This document shows positions 1 through 4,903 of a stretch of 5,244 nt of DNA, piece after piece. The stretch is from Blautia sp. (GTDB lineage Bacteria > Bacillota > Clostridia > Lachnospirales > Lachnospiraceae). How positions within the stretch are numbered: position 1 is the first letter of the stretch; each line of letters begins with the position of its first letter. The notes below the pieces were generated by a model. It was not told where the DNA came from and ran no database searches. It was given only the letters and a program-made list of their open reading frames with translations. Where the stretch lies: NCBI GenBank assembly GCA_030841965.1, contig JAUUSJ010000213.1:1-5244 (forward strand). Reading direction: 5' to 3'. The position numbers and the translations under genes are program-made.

Positions 1-161
1 ATATACTTACCACTAACTAAATGACATTGCTTTGCCGCTGGAGCACTGTTTGAGCAGCGTAGCTGCGAGTTTGCGGGAGGCGGCAAAAATCAGCGTATGT
101 CGAAAAACCGTGGGAACGAACGTGTTTTTCGAGGACATATCTCCTGCCTCTCTTTGCGTCT
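1..161 (+). repeat. Left copy of a palindromic MITE-like element (truncated by window edge)
   Basis: Positions 29-161 match the reverse complement of 4510-4642 over 133 bp, with six substitutions and no indel. The first nine bases (ATATACTTA) also match the right copy, where they sit directly next to the shared core. Here 19 extra bases (10-28) separate them from the core. The second terminal arm, seen in the right copy, would lie upstream of base 1 and cannot be checked. The copy contains an apical hairpin GCAGC-GTA-GCTGC (54-66) and ends inside the window at a TCTCTTTGCGTCT tip. It lies downstream of tcdA, so tcdA transcripts could run into it and it might act as a transcript end or processing hairpin; that role is inference. 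Codons can be read through it, but its structure and duplication argue for a non-coding repeat. Confidence 0.8.
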
Positions 162-235
162 CCACCCACTACAACCATCAACAACTATTAATATCGTCTT
201 CCCCACACTCCCCCAAAATTTCATATAAACTAAAC
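162..235. other. Intergenic spacer between left repeat and tcdA stop
   Basis: Short C-rich/AT-rich spacer downstream of the tcdA stop codon. I see no clear intrinsic terminator (GC hairpin followed by a T run in the minus direction) and no gene here. The nearest strong secondary structure downstream of tcdA is the palindromic repeat to its left. Confidence 0.5.
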
Positions 236-988
236 TTAATCCACTTTTTCCAAACCTCCCCTCTCTCCATTTGCAATATCTTTTACCACCTCTCCAGCCA
301 AAATTAACCCCGCCACAGACGGCACAAAAGCCACACTTCCAGGTATGCTCCTCTTTTCCGTCATAGAAAGCTCCTCTCTCATCGCGTCATTCACAATCGG
401 CGTAACTGCCTCCTCCTCTGAATACACAACCTTTAGCTTTTTTACACCTCTTTTTTTCAACTCTCTTCTCATTACTTTTGCAAGAGGACAAACCTTCGTC
501 TTATAAATATCCGCCACCAAAAACTTACTGGCATCTAGCTTATTCCCCGCTCCCATACTACTAATAACTGGCACATTCTCCCTTTTTGCCTTCATAATAA
601 TTTCTAATTTTGCTGTCACAGTATCGACCGCATCCACAACATAATCGTATTTTGAGAAATCAAACGCAGACGCATTTTCTGGCAAAAAGAAACATTCGTG
701 AATCCACACATCTGCCTTCGGATTGATGTCTAGAATTCTCTCTCTCATCACCTCCACTTTTGCTCTTCCAATGGTACTATGAGTGGCGATAATCTGACGA
801 TTCAAATTTGTGAGAGACACAGTATCATTATCAATCAAATCAAACGCTCCCACTCCGCTTCTCGCAAGAGCCTCACAGACATATCCGCCGACTCCTCCAA
901 CACCAAATACTGCCACCCTCGCCTTTTTTAATCTCTCCATCGCTTCTTTTCCTAAAAGCAATTCTGTTCTTGAAAATTGATTTAGCAT
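236..988 (-). CDS. tcdA: tRNA threonylcarbamoyladenosine dehydratase (TcdA/CsdL, ThiF/E1-like family)
   Basis: A 250-residue member of the ThiF/MoeB/HesA superfamily, close to the usual TcdA length (E. coli about 268). By family knowledge it uses ATP to cyclise N6-threonylcarbamoyladenosine at position 37 of ANN-decoding tRNAs to ct6A, in the cytoplasm. Visible signatures are the N-terminal QFSRTELLLGKEAMERL typical of TcdA, the Rossmann nucleotide loop GVGGVGG (residues 29-35), IDNDTVSLTNLNRQ (52-65) with the Asp, Asn and Arg of the adenylation site, the DAVDT segment (119-123), SSMGAGNKLD (143-152), and KVCPLAKVMRREL (165-177), the counterpart of the DPLA..LR region. The start is ATG, because the family N-terminus begins exactly there. 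An AGGAG lies 13 nt upstream, which is long. It is the last gene of the leftward block, 168 nt after the ATPase gene, with its own promoter-like sequence. No sulphur-transfer partner (CsdA/CsdE type) is visible nearby. Confidence 0.93.
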   Translation of the reverse strand: MLNQFSRTELLLGKEAMERLKKARVAVFGVGGVGGYVCEALARSGVGAFDLIDNDTVSLTNLNRQIIATHSTIGRAKVEVMRERILDINPKADVWIHECFFLPENASAFDFSKYDYVVDAVDTVTAKLEIIMKAKRENVPVISSMGAGNKLDASKFLVADIYKTKVCPLAKVMRRELKKRGVKKLKVVYSEEEAVTPIVNDAMREELSMTEKRSIPGSVAFVPSVAGLILAGEVVKDIANGERGGLEKVD

Positions 989-1001
989 AGTCTTGTATTT
1001 T

Positions 1002-1006
1002 CTCCT
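1002..1006 (-). promoter_or_regulatory. Ribosome binding site of tcdA (long spacing)
   Basis: AGGAG on the minus strand, followed by 13 nt before the ATG at 988. The spacing is longer than the usual 5-9 nt. No better start fits the conserved TcdA N-terminus, so the site is accepted, but translation may be weak or depend on upstream structure. Confidence 0.55.
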
Positions 1007-1020
1007 ATAAATTCTAAAAA

Positions 1021-1047
1021 ATTATATTCTCATGATACCAGGGTCAA
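1021..1047 (-). promoter_or_regulatory. Candidate sigma-A promoter for tcdA
   Basis: On the minus strand, TTGACC (1047-1042) is followed after 15 nt by a perfect TATAAT (1026-1021). The 15-nt spacer is two short of optimal. The -35 box sits in the loop of the inverted repeat 1032-1057, whose downstream arm fills the spacer, so a protein or DNA structure at that repeat could control it. The call rests on sequence only. Confidence 0.45.
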
Positions 1048-1057
1048 TCGGTATCAT
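1032..1057. repeat. Inverted repeat ATGATACC-N10-GGTATCAT upstream of tcdA
   Basis: A perfect 8-bp inverted repeat with a 10-nt centre. It overlaps the candidate tcdA -35 box and spacer, so it could be an operator. It is not followed by a good T run on either strand, so it is a poor terminator. Its loop holds TTGACCC (minus strand), which is complementary to GGGTCAA in the neighbouring hairpin 1061-1084. Confidence 0.6.
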
Positions 1058-1060
1058 AGT

Positions 1061-1084
1061 GGGGACAAAAAACCTTTTGACCCC
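1061..1084. repeat. Inverted repeat GGGG(A)CAAAA / TTTTG(A)CCCC
   Basis: A 10-bp hairpin with one internal mismatch and a 4-nt loop, located between the ATPase gene stop and tcdA. It reads similarly on both strands. It lies three bases from the 1032-1057 inverted repeat and can pair with that repeat's loop instead, so the two structures are partly exclusive. It may be the end of the ATPase transcript, but no adjacent T run supports a standard intrinsic terminator. Confidence 0.55.
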
Positions 1085-1156
1085 AACATCATTCTCATAT
1101 CTTTCTCCAAACAGAAGTATTTCCTCATCCATCTTTCGCTAGATATGATATTCCCC

Positions 1157-2839
1157 CTATCCAATCAAAACCTTCTTTCCCTCGAAAGCAAAGCCATAAT
1201 GCCTTATCTTGTCTTCTTTCACTCCCTTAGCTAGCAATATAGCGTCATAATTTTTCTCCTCTATCTGCTCCAGAGCCGACTTTACTGTATCTTCTAATGT
1301 TTTCTCATCATCCGAATCATGCACTTTAAACTCAAATATATATGCAAAATCTCTCTCTTTATCCAATGGCTCTAACATGACATCATATCTTCCAAAACCA
1401 CTCTCCCGATTTGAAGTAATATGATACCTATCTATTAAATCCACAATAAGTCCTAATACAAACCCATGGTAAAATCGCTCTGGCTCTGCCTCCTTTGACG
1501 GCTTCTTTCCCGTATCAAAAAAACTAAATGTATCCTGCGCCACCTTATTCATAAATCGATTCATATACTTTATATCATTTAAAAATAACGCTCGAATAAA
1601 ATCATTATATTTTGTGGGATAATTAGAAAACCAATCTCTTATCATATCCTCAAACATCAGTCGCACTTCAAGATTCGTCACTCCAAGCTCATATATATTT
1701 TTTCTTGTCCTAGGATGAGTTTTAATATTCACTACTTTTAAATACCCACTTGCCAAGAGCAAACTCCATATTGCATCATTTTTATAATCAAGCTGCTGAA
1801 AAATAATCTGTTCGTCAATTTCTGTCTGAAATGTTTTTCCCGCCAATAAGGACTCCATCGTAACCTTTATTTCTTCATCTCCTCTTTGAATCAAGGTCCC
1901 CACAAGGCTATTTGAGCTTGTATTTGCCCAGTAAGCGGAAAAAACTCCTTTATCTAAAAAATTAGTAATAGACCACGGATTATAAATATCTCTAACTTTG
2001 CCAAATGTAAAACCATCATACCAAGTTTTTATCTCTGTTTTTTTGTCTGACATGCCAAAACTATCCAAAGCCTCAAATACTTCTCTCTCTGTAAATCCAA
2101 AGGCTGTCTCATATTTATCAAATGTCGTTGTCACTACTTCCAAATTATTCAAGTCTGAGAAAATAGACTCCTTGCTAACTCTAGTAATCCCCGTCAGCAC
2201 AGCTTTTTCTAGAGATGGATTGGTTTTAAATGTAGAATTAAAAATGATGCGAATCAAATTCACCATTTCCTGCCAGCAGCCACTCACATACGCCTCCTGA
2301 AGAGGAGTATCATACTCATCCAAAAAAATAAGAACCTTTTTTCCATAATATCGCTCCAGATAAGTACATAATCTTTGAATTGCATTCATCATCACAGCTT
2401 CTGACATCTCATCATTTATTGCATCAAACTGCCTTTGCTCATTTTCACTCAAAGCCTCTCGCAAAAAACTATTCTGTCCATATAAATCCACAATAATATG
2501 AACCAATCCTGTTTTAAGCATCGAATACGTATTTCCCTTCACATTAGCAAAACTCAAAAATATAACTGGATATCTTCCCTGAAGTTTGCGATATTTTTCT
2601 TCACTCCAAATCGAAAGTCCCTCAAATAAGTCCGTCCTTTTTGCATATTTCTCAGAAAAAAAACATTCCAACATACTCATATTCAACGTCTTTCCAAAAC
2701 GCCTTGGCCGGGTAATCAAAGTTACTGCATCCTCATTCTCCCACCATTCTTTGATAAAATCTGTCTTATCAATATAAAAACATTCTCTTTCTCGAAGACT
2801 CGCAAAATATTGCGCTCCAATGGAAACTACTTTTTTCAC
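1157..2839 (-). CDS. AAA-ATPase-like protein with C-terminal PD-(D/E)XK nuclease-like domain
   Basis: A 560-residue protein matching the architecture of an AAA-ATPase-like domain (Pfam PF09820 type) followed by a PD-(D/E)XK nuclease superfamily domain (PF08011 type, formerly DUF1703). I recognise these from motifs, not from a search. The N-terminus has the family's YIDKTDFI (22-29) and the P-loop variant RPRRFGKT (44-51), which lacks the usual first Gly. Walker B is VLIFLDEYDTPL (169-180), followed by LTGITRVSKESIFSDLNNL (215-233), WYDGF (273-277) and YNPWSI (286-291). Near the C-terminus, GRYDVML (483-489, Asp486) and IFEFKV (501-506, Glu503 and Lys505) form the D...ExK nuclease triad. No signal peptide or membrane segment is evident, so it is likely cytoplasmic. 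The family is often multi-copy in gut Clostridia and Bacteroidetes, and its biological role is unknown. The start is GTG with GGGAG 7 nt upstream. It follows the alkyltransferase fusion gene by 40 nt, suggesting one transcript. Confidence 0.88.
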   Translation of the reverse strand: MKKVVSIGAQYFASLRERECFYIDKTDFIKEWWENEDAVTLITRPRRFGKTLNMSMLECFFSEKYAKRTDLFEGLSIWSEEKYRKLQGRYPVIFLSFANVKGNTYSMLKTGLVHIIVDLYGQNSFLREALSENEQRQFDAINDEMSEAVMMNAIQRLCTYLERYYGKKVLIFLDEYDTPLQEAYVSGCWQEMVNLIRIIFNSTFKTNPSLEKAVLTGITRVSKESIFSDLNNLEVVTTTFDKYETAFGFTEREVFEALDSFGMSDKKTEIKTWYDGFTFGKVRDIYNPWSITNFLDKGVFSAYWANTSSNSLVGTLIQRGDEEIKVTMESLLAGKTFQTEIDEQIIFQQLDYKNDAIWSLLLASGYLKVVNIKTHPRTRKNIYELGVTNLEVRLMFEDMIRDWFSNYPTKYNDFIRALFLNDIKYMNRFMNKVAQDTFSFFDTGKKPSKEAEPERFYHGFVLGLIVDLIDRYHITSNRESGFGRYDVMLEPLDKERDFAYIFEFKVHDSDDEKTLEDTVKSALEQIEEKNYDAILLAKGVKEDKIRHYGFAFEGKKVLIG

Positions 2840-2846
2840 AGGCTCA

Positions 2847-2851
2847 CTCCC
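2847..2851 (-). promoter_or_regulatory. Ribosome binding site fixing a GTG start
   Basis: GGGAG on the minus strand lies 7 nt before GTG at 2839. No ATG, GTG or TTG is in frame between the upstream gene's stop and this GTG, and the encoded MKKVVSIGAQ start fits the family. The non-ATG start is therefore well supported. Confidence 0.7.
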
Positions 2852-2879
2852 TCTCCATACTCTAAAACGAAATTCCCAT

Positions 2880-3524
2880 TTACTCCTTCTGCACCTGCCC
2901 TATGTCTATTCCATATTTTTCCAAATCCACTCTGCCATCTCTGACAACTATCCCGTCCGCCTCCAGCAATCTTGCCTGGGCACCAGCTCCGCCAAATGCA
3001 AACTCTCCCGCCAACTCTCCTTTTGAATTCACCACTCTATAGCATGGAATCAAATCAGGATTTGGATTTTTATGCAATGCATTTCCAACCGCTCTCGCCA
3101 TCTTTTTATTGCCAGCAAGCTCCGCCACCTGACCATAAGTCGCGACCTTCCCTCTTGGAATCTTCTTAACCGCCTCATAAATTCTCTTCGACGGACTATC
3201 TGTAATCATATCATAACTCTCCGCTATCATCCGCTTAATATCATTATCCGGAATCGTCCCATCCAAAATAATCGTATTCCAATGCTCTTTATTTTGATGC
3301 CAACCAGCAATCACAGATTCATACGCACTCCGCCAAAAATCTCTCCACTCAGGGTCTACCTTCACGTTAAGATTCACATAACCATTTCTCTCATAAGTCC
3401 AAAGAAACGCCTTCTTACTCCCCTTCACTCGCACAAGCTGCCAGTTTGGGTCGTGAAACGGAGCCTCCTGATACGTATCTGGAAAGGACAATCCATAAGC
3501 CAAAGCCTCTTCTCTCGTCTCCAT
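2880..3524 (-). CDS. YjbR/MmcQ domain fused to O6-alkylguanine-DNA alkyltransferase-like domain
   Basis: A two-domain protein of 214 residues from the ATG. Residues about 1-105 resemble the MmcQ/YjbR fold (PF04237 type): FPDTYQEAPFHDPNW, a FLWTYERNGYVNLNVK core, then HQNKEHWNTIILDG and the closing SYDMI. Residues about 110-205 match the DNA-binding and active-site domain of methylated-DNA:protein-cysteine methyltransferases (PF01035): IPRGKVATYGQVAELAG helix-turn-helix region, ARAVGNALHKNP with the Arg finger (R144), and PCYRVV carrying the acceptor Cys161. The family removes O6-alkyl groups from guanine by irreversible transfer to this Cys. The usual PCHRV is PCYRV here, so the His that activates the Cys is Tyr, and the Glu of the catalytic network appears to be Asp. 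It could repair damage or only bind it, as Atl proteins do. Its role is therefore inferred. GTG at 3527 is an alternative start with only 4 nt to the Shine-Dalgarno. The ATPase gene lies 40 nt downstream. Confidence 0.87.
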   Translation of the reverse strand: METREEALAYGLSFPDTYQEAPFHDPNWQLVRVKGSKKAFLWTYERNGYVNLNVKVDPEWRDFWRSAYESVIAGWHQNKEHWNTIILDGTIPDNDIKRMIAESYDMITDSPSKRIYEAVKKIPRGKVATYGQVAELAGNKKMARAVGNALHKNPNPDLIPCYRVVNSKGELAGEFAFGGAGAQARLLEADGIVVRDGRVDLEKYGIDIGQVQKE

Positions 3525-3531
3525 CACTCAA

Positions 3532-3537
3532 CCTCCT
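3532..3537 (-). promoter_or_regulatory. Ribosome binding site deciding ATG over GTG
   Basis: A full AGGAGG on the minus strand lies 7 nt from the ATG at 3524 but only 4 nt from the in-frame GTG at 3527. The spacing favours ATG, giving a 214-residue product. Confidence 0.7.
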
Positions 3538-3590
3538 CCACAAACTCCATAAGCAATCCACTCTAGTAAATAATCAGCCTATCTTTAAAT

Positions 3591-3635
3591 AAATGCTCTA
3601 TTATAAAATGCTCTATTATAAAATGCTCTATATAA
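3591..3635. repeat. Three tandem copies of a 15-bp AT-rich unit
   Basis: AAATGCTCTATTATA is repeated at 3591, 3606 and 3621; the third copy diverges in its last bases. Read on the minus strand, the first two copies contain TATAAT, a perfect -10 box. The array lies 67 nt or more upstream of the alkyltransferase fusion start and could provide alternative promoters. It could equally be simple replication slippage. Confidence 0.75.
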
Positions 3636-3652
3636 TAAATCATTCATCTGAC

Positions 3653-3681
3653 ATTAAATAAATAAGCCACTCTAATATCAA
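3653..3681 (-). promoter_or_regulatory. Candidate promoter for the alkyltransferase-fusion/ATPase pair
   Basis: On the minus strand, TTGATA (3681-3676) is followed after 17 nt by TTTAAT (3658-3653): five of six bases match consensus in each box, with ideal spacing. It lies in the 190-nt gap behind the acetyltransferase gene, which supports separate transcription of the downstream pair. AT-rich sequence makes chance matches likely. Confidence 0.35.
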
Positions 3682-3714
3682 CCTTATCAATCATATACTC
3701 CACGTCTCTGCCAT

Positions 3715-4263
3715 CTACAAGCAAATCATATATCGCATCTGATGCCATTCTTCTCCACCCCAATTAGAATTTGCAATTCCATCATCACAAAATCCCATTT
3801 TTTCATACATCTTTATCTTATCAGGTAGACATGTCAAAAAAACAACCTCTCTCTTATTTGCTCTCTCTTTTTGAATATATTGATTCATAAGCGCTCTTGC
3901 CAATCCTAGCCCGCGATACTCTGGAAGCACTTCTAAACCTACTAGCATAGTATTTTTCCCTTTTGGATTATGCAAACTCGTATCTTTAAAAAACTCATCT
4001 CGAAAAGCAGTTTCATCCGTGCAAATCCCGTTCACCAATCCAGCTATCTTTCCTGTATCCTTATCCACAGCCACTAAAAACGATTCTGGAAGCTTTGAAA
4101 CTCTCTCTAACATCAACTGCTCTGAGCATGCCTCATTCGGAGGGAAACAAATCCTCTCCATCTTAGCCGCCTGATTAGCCTCCTCCAAGTGGATACTTCT
4201 AAACTCAAATTTATCATATATGCCTATAGCCATTTCTTCTTGCTGTATATTTCTATTCGCCAT
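3715..4263 (-). CDS. GNAT family N-acetyltransferase, aralkylamine-acetyltransferase-like
   Basis: A 182-residue protein with the GCN5-related acetyltransferase fold, which moves an acetyl group from acetyl-CoA to an amine. Residues about 22-80 read like the N-terminal part of AANAT-type members: RSIHLEEANQAAKME, then CFPPNEACS (39-47) and FLVAVDKDTGKIAGLVNG (62-79, strands beta2-beta3). Motif A, which binds the CoA pyrophosphate, is LVGLEVLPEYRGLGLARAL (107-125), with R-G-L-G-L-A at 117-122. Motif B is KMYEKMGF (151-158), with the usual Tyr before the C-terminal strand. No signal peptide or membrane segment is seen, so it is cytoplasmic. The substrate cannot be read from sequence: the arylalkylamine resemblance is a subfamily hint only. 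The start is ATG with GGGAG 9 nt upstream; Met11 is a less likely alternative. It is the first gene of the leftward block and has its own promoter. Confidence 0.87.
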   Translation of the reverse strand: MANRNIQQEEMAIGIYDKFEFRSIHLEEANQAAKMERICFPPNEACSEQLMLERVSKLPESFLVAVDKDTGKIAGLVNGICTDETAFRDEFFKDTSLHNPKGKNTMLVGLEVLPEYRGLGLARALMNQYIQKERANKREVVFLTCLPDKIKMYEKMGFCDDGIANSNWGGEEWHQMRYMICL

Positions 4264-4509
4264 AAATCACATCTCCCATTATTTTCTTTTTGTTATAAAT
4301 ACTAGGAACAAAGTATCATTTTCTGTTACTTCGTTCAACTATTATAGCATTAAAAAATGAAAACAGCAAATCTGATATTCTTTAGGGTGATGGGAAATTT
4401 TGGGGCTTGGATAATGTTGGGGGAATGGGCAATAGACGCAAAGAGAAATTGGTGGGTCGGGGAATGGCAGTAGACGCAAAGAGAAAGTGGTGGGTCGGAG
4501 AATGGCAAT
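4264..4509. other. Regulatory and repeat region upstream of the acetyltransferase gene
   Basis: This stretch holds the acetyltransferase leader, its likely promoter (4341-4369), and two full units of a G-rich 38-bp tandem repeat that runs up to the palindromic element. I see no protein gene. Codons are readable through the repeats, but only as a by-product of duplicated non-coding sequence. Confidence 0.6.
4341..4369 (-). promoter_or_regulatory. Promoter for the acetyltransferase gene (extended -10)
   Basis: On the minus strand, TGCTATAAT (4349-4341) is a perfect -10 box with the extended TGn motif. After a 17-nt spacer comes a weak -35, TTGCTG (4369-4364). An extended -10 can make up for a poor -35. 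The start point would fall near 4334, leaving a leader of about 70 nt before the ATG at 4263. Confidence 0.6.
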
Positions 4510-4530
4510 AGACGCAAAGAGAGATTGGAG
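4424..4530. repeat. 38-bp tandem repeat merging into the palindromic element
   Basis: Units begin TAGACGCAAAGAGA at 4433, 4471 and 4509. The first two full units differ at three of 38 positions, and a partial unit precedes them. The third unit continues straight into the terminal arm of the 4510-4710 element, so the tandem unit includes that element's tip plus about 20 bp of G-rich flank (TGGTGGGTCGG). Confidence 0.8.
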
Positions 4531-4710
4531 ATATGTCCTCTAAAAACACGTTCGTTCCCACGGTTTTTCGACATACGCTGATTTTTGCCGCCTCCCGCAA
4601 ACTCGCACCTACGGTGCTCAAACAGTGCTCCAGCGGCAAAGCTAAGTATATCGAAAAACCGCTCCACTCTCTATCGTTTTTTGAGGACATATCTCCAATC
4701 TCTCTTCGCT
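4510..4710 (-). repeat. Right, complete copy of palindromic MITE-like element
   Basis: About 200 bp with nested inverted repeats: 4514-4540 with 4683-4709 (27 bp, one mismatch, 24 bp perfect), 4561-4575 with 4647-4661 (15 bp, one mismatch), 4584-4591 with 4633-4640 (TTTGCCGC/GCGGCAAA), and the apical hairpin GCACC-TAC-GGTGC (4605-4617). Bases 4510-4642 are the inverted counterpart of 29-161. No transposase is encoded, so it would be non-autonomous if mobile. I see no convincing target-site duplication. It could also be transcribed as one long hairpin RNA. Confidence 0.8.
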
Positions 4711-4868
4711 GTGTACTGGCAAAACTCGATGAAATTCTTTCTATAAGGATAAGGATAACTACTACACAGTTTTAATTATATCTCCATTTCGCCCATTCTG
4801 TTCTTGATTTCCTATCAGAACAACTACTACACACTTTCAATTATGTCCTTAATTTGTATCATATGAAT
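4711..4868. other. Non-coding spacer with no supported gene
   Basis: AT-rich spacer between the palindromic element and the 52-bp array. It contains the diverged direct repeat at 4757 and 4822 and a small imperfect hairpin, TGTTCT (4799-4804) with AGAACA (4817-4822). I see no protein gene. Confidence 0.5.
4757..4847. repeat. Pair of 26-bp direct repeats 65 bp apart
   Basis: AACTACTACACA followed by a T-rich stretch and AATTAT occurs at 4757-4782 and 4822-4847, with three mismatches in 26. The 39 bp between them are not repeated. It may be a worn two-copy tandem repeat or a duplicated protein-binding site. Confidence 0.6.
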
Positions 4869-4903
4869 ACTTACGGCTCGTTTTGATATTTTAACATTTT
4901 TAA

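Noticed and set aside
32..307. Possible 91-residue rightward protein across the left repeat
   Set aside because: The reading frame is mostly the palindromic element and overlaps the 3' end of tcdA antisense. A similar peptide arises from the right copy for the same reason. No ribosome binding site is evident and its composition is unlike a protein.
1032..1057. MerR-type operator between -35 and -10 boxes
   Set aside because: MerR-type dyads sit within a long 19-20 nt spacer. Here the dyad overlaps the -35 box and the spacer is only 15 nt, and no MerR gene is present.
1061..1084. Standard intrinsic terminator of the ATPase gene
   Set aside because: The hairpin is reasonable, but no T run follows it in the direction of transcription.
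3072..3566. 164-residue rightward open frame opposite the alkyltransferase fusion gene
   Set aside because: It is the antisense of a gene with clear conserved motifs, and its composition (rich in Ile, Ser, Arg, His and Pro) is typical of a shadow frame.
236..4263. The four genes as one dedicated biological system
   Set aside because: tRNA modification, DNA alkyl repair, an ATPase/nuclease and an acetyltransferase have no known shared pathway. Spacing supports co-transcription only for the middle two, so a system claim is not justified from this sequence.
4350..4775. Possible small proteins on both strands over the right repeat
   Set aside because: They are translations of the palindromic element and the 38-bp repeats. 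Three overlapping frames on both strands are open at once, which is expected of repeat sequence and not of real genes.
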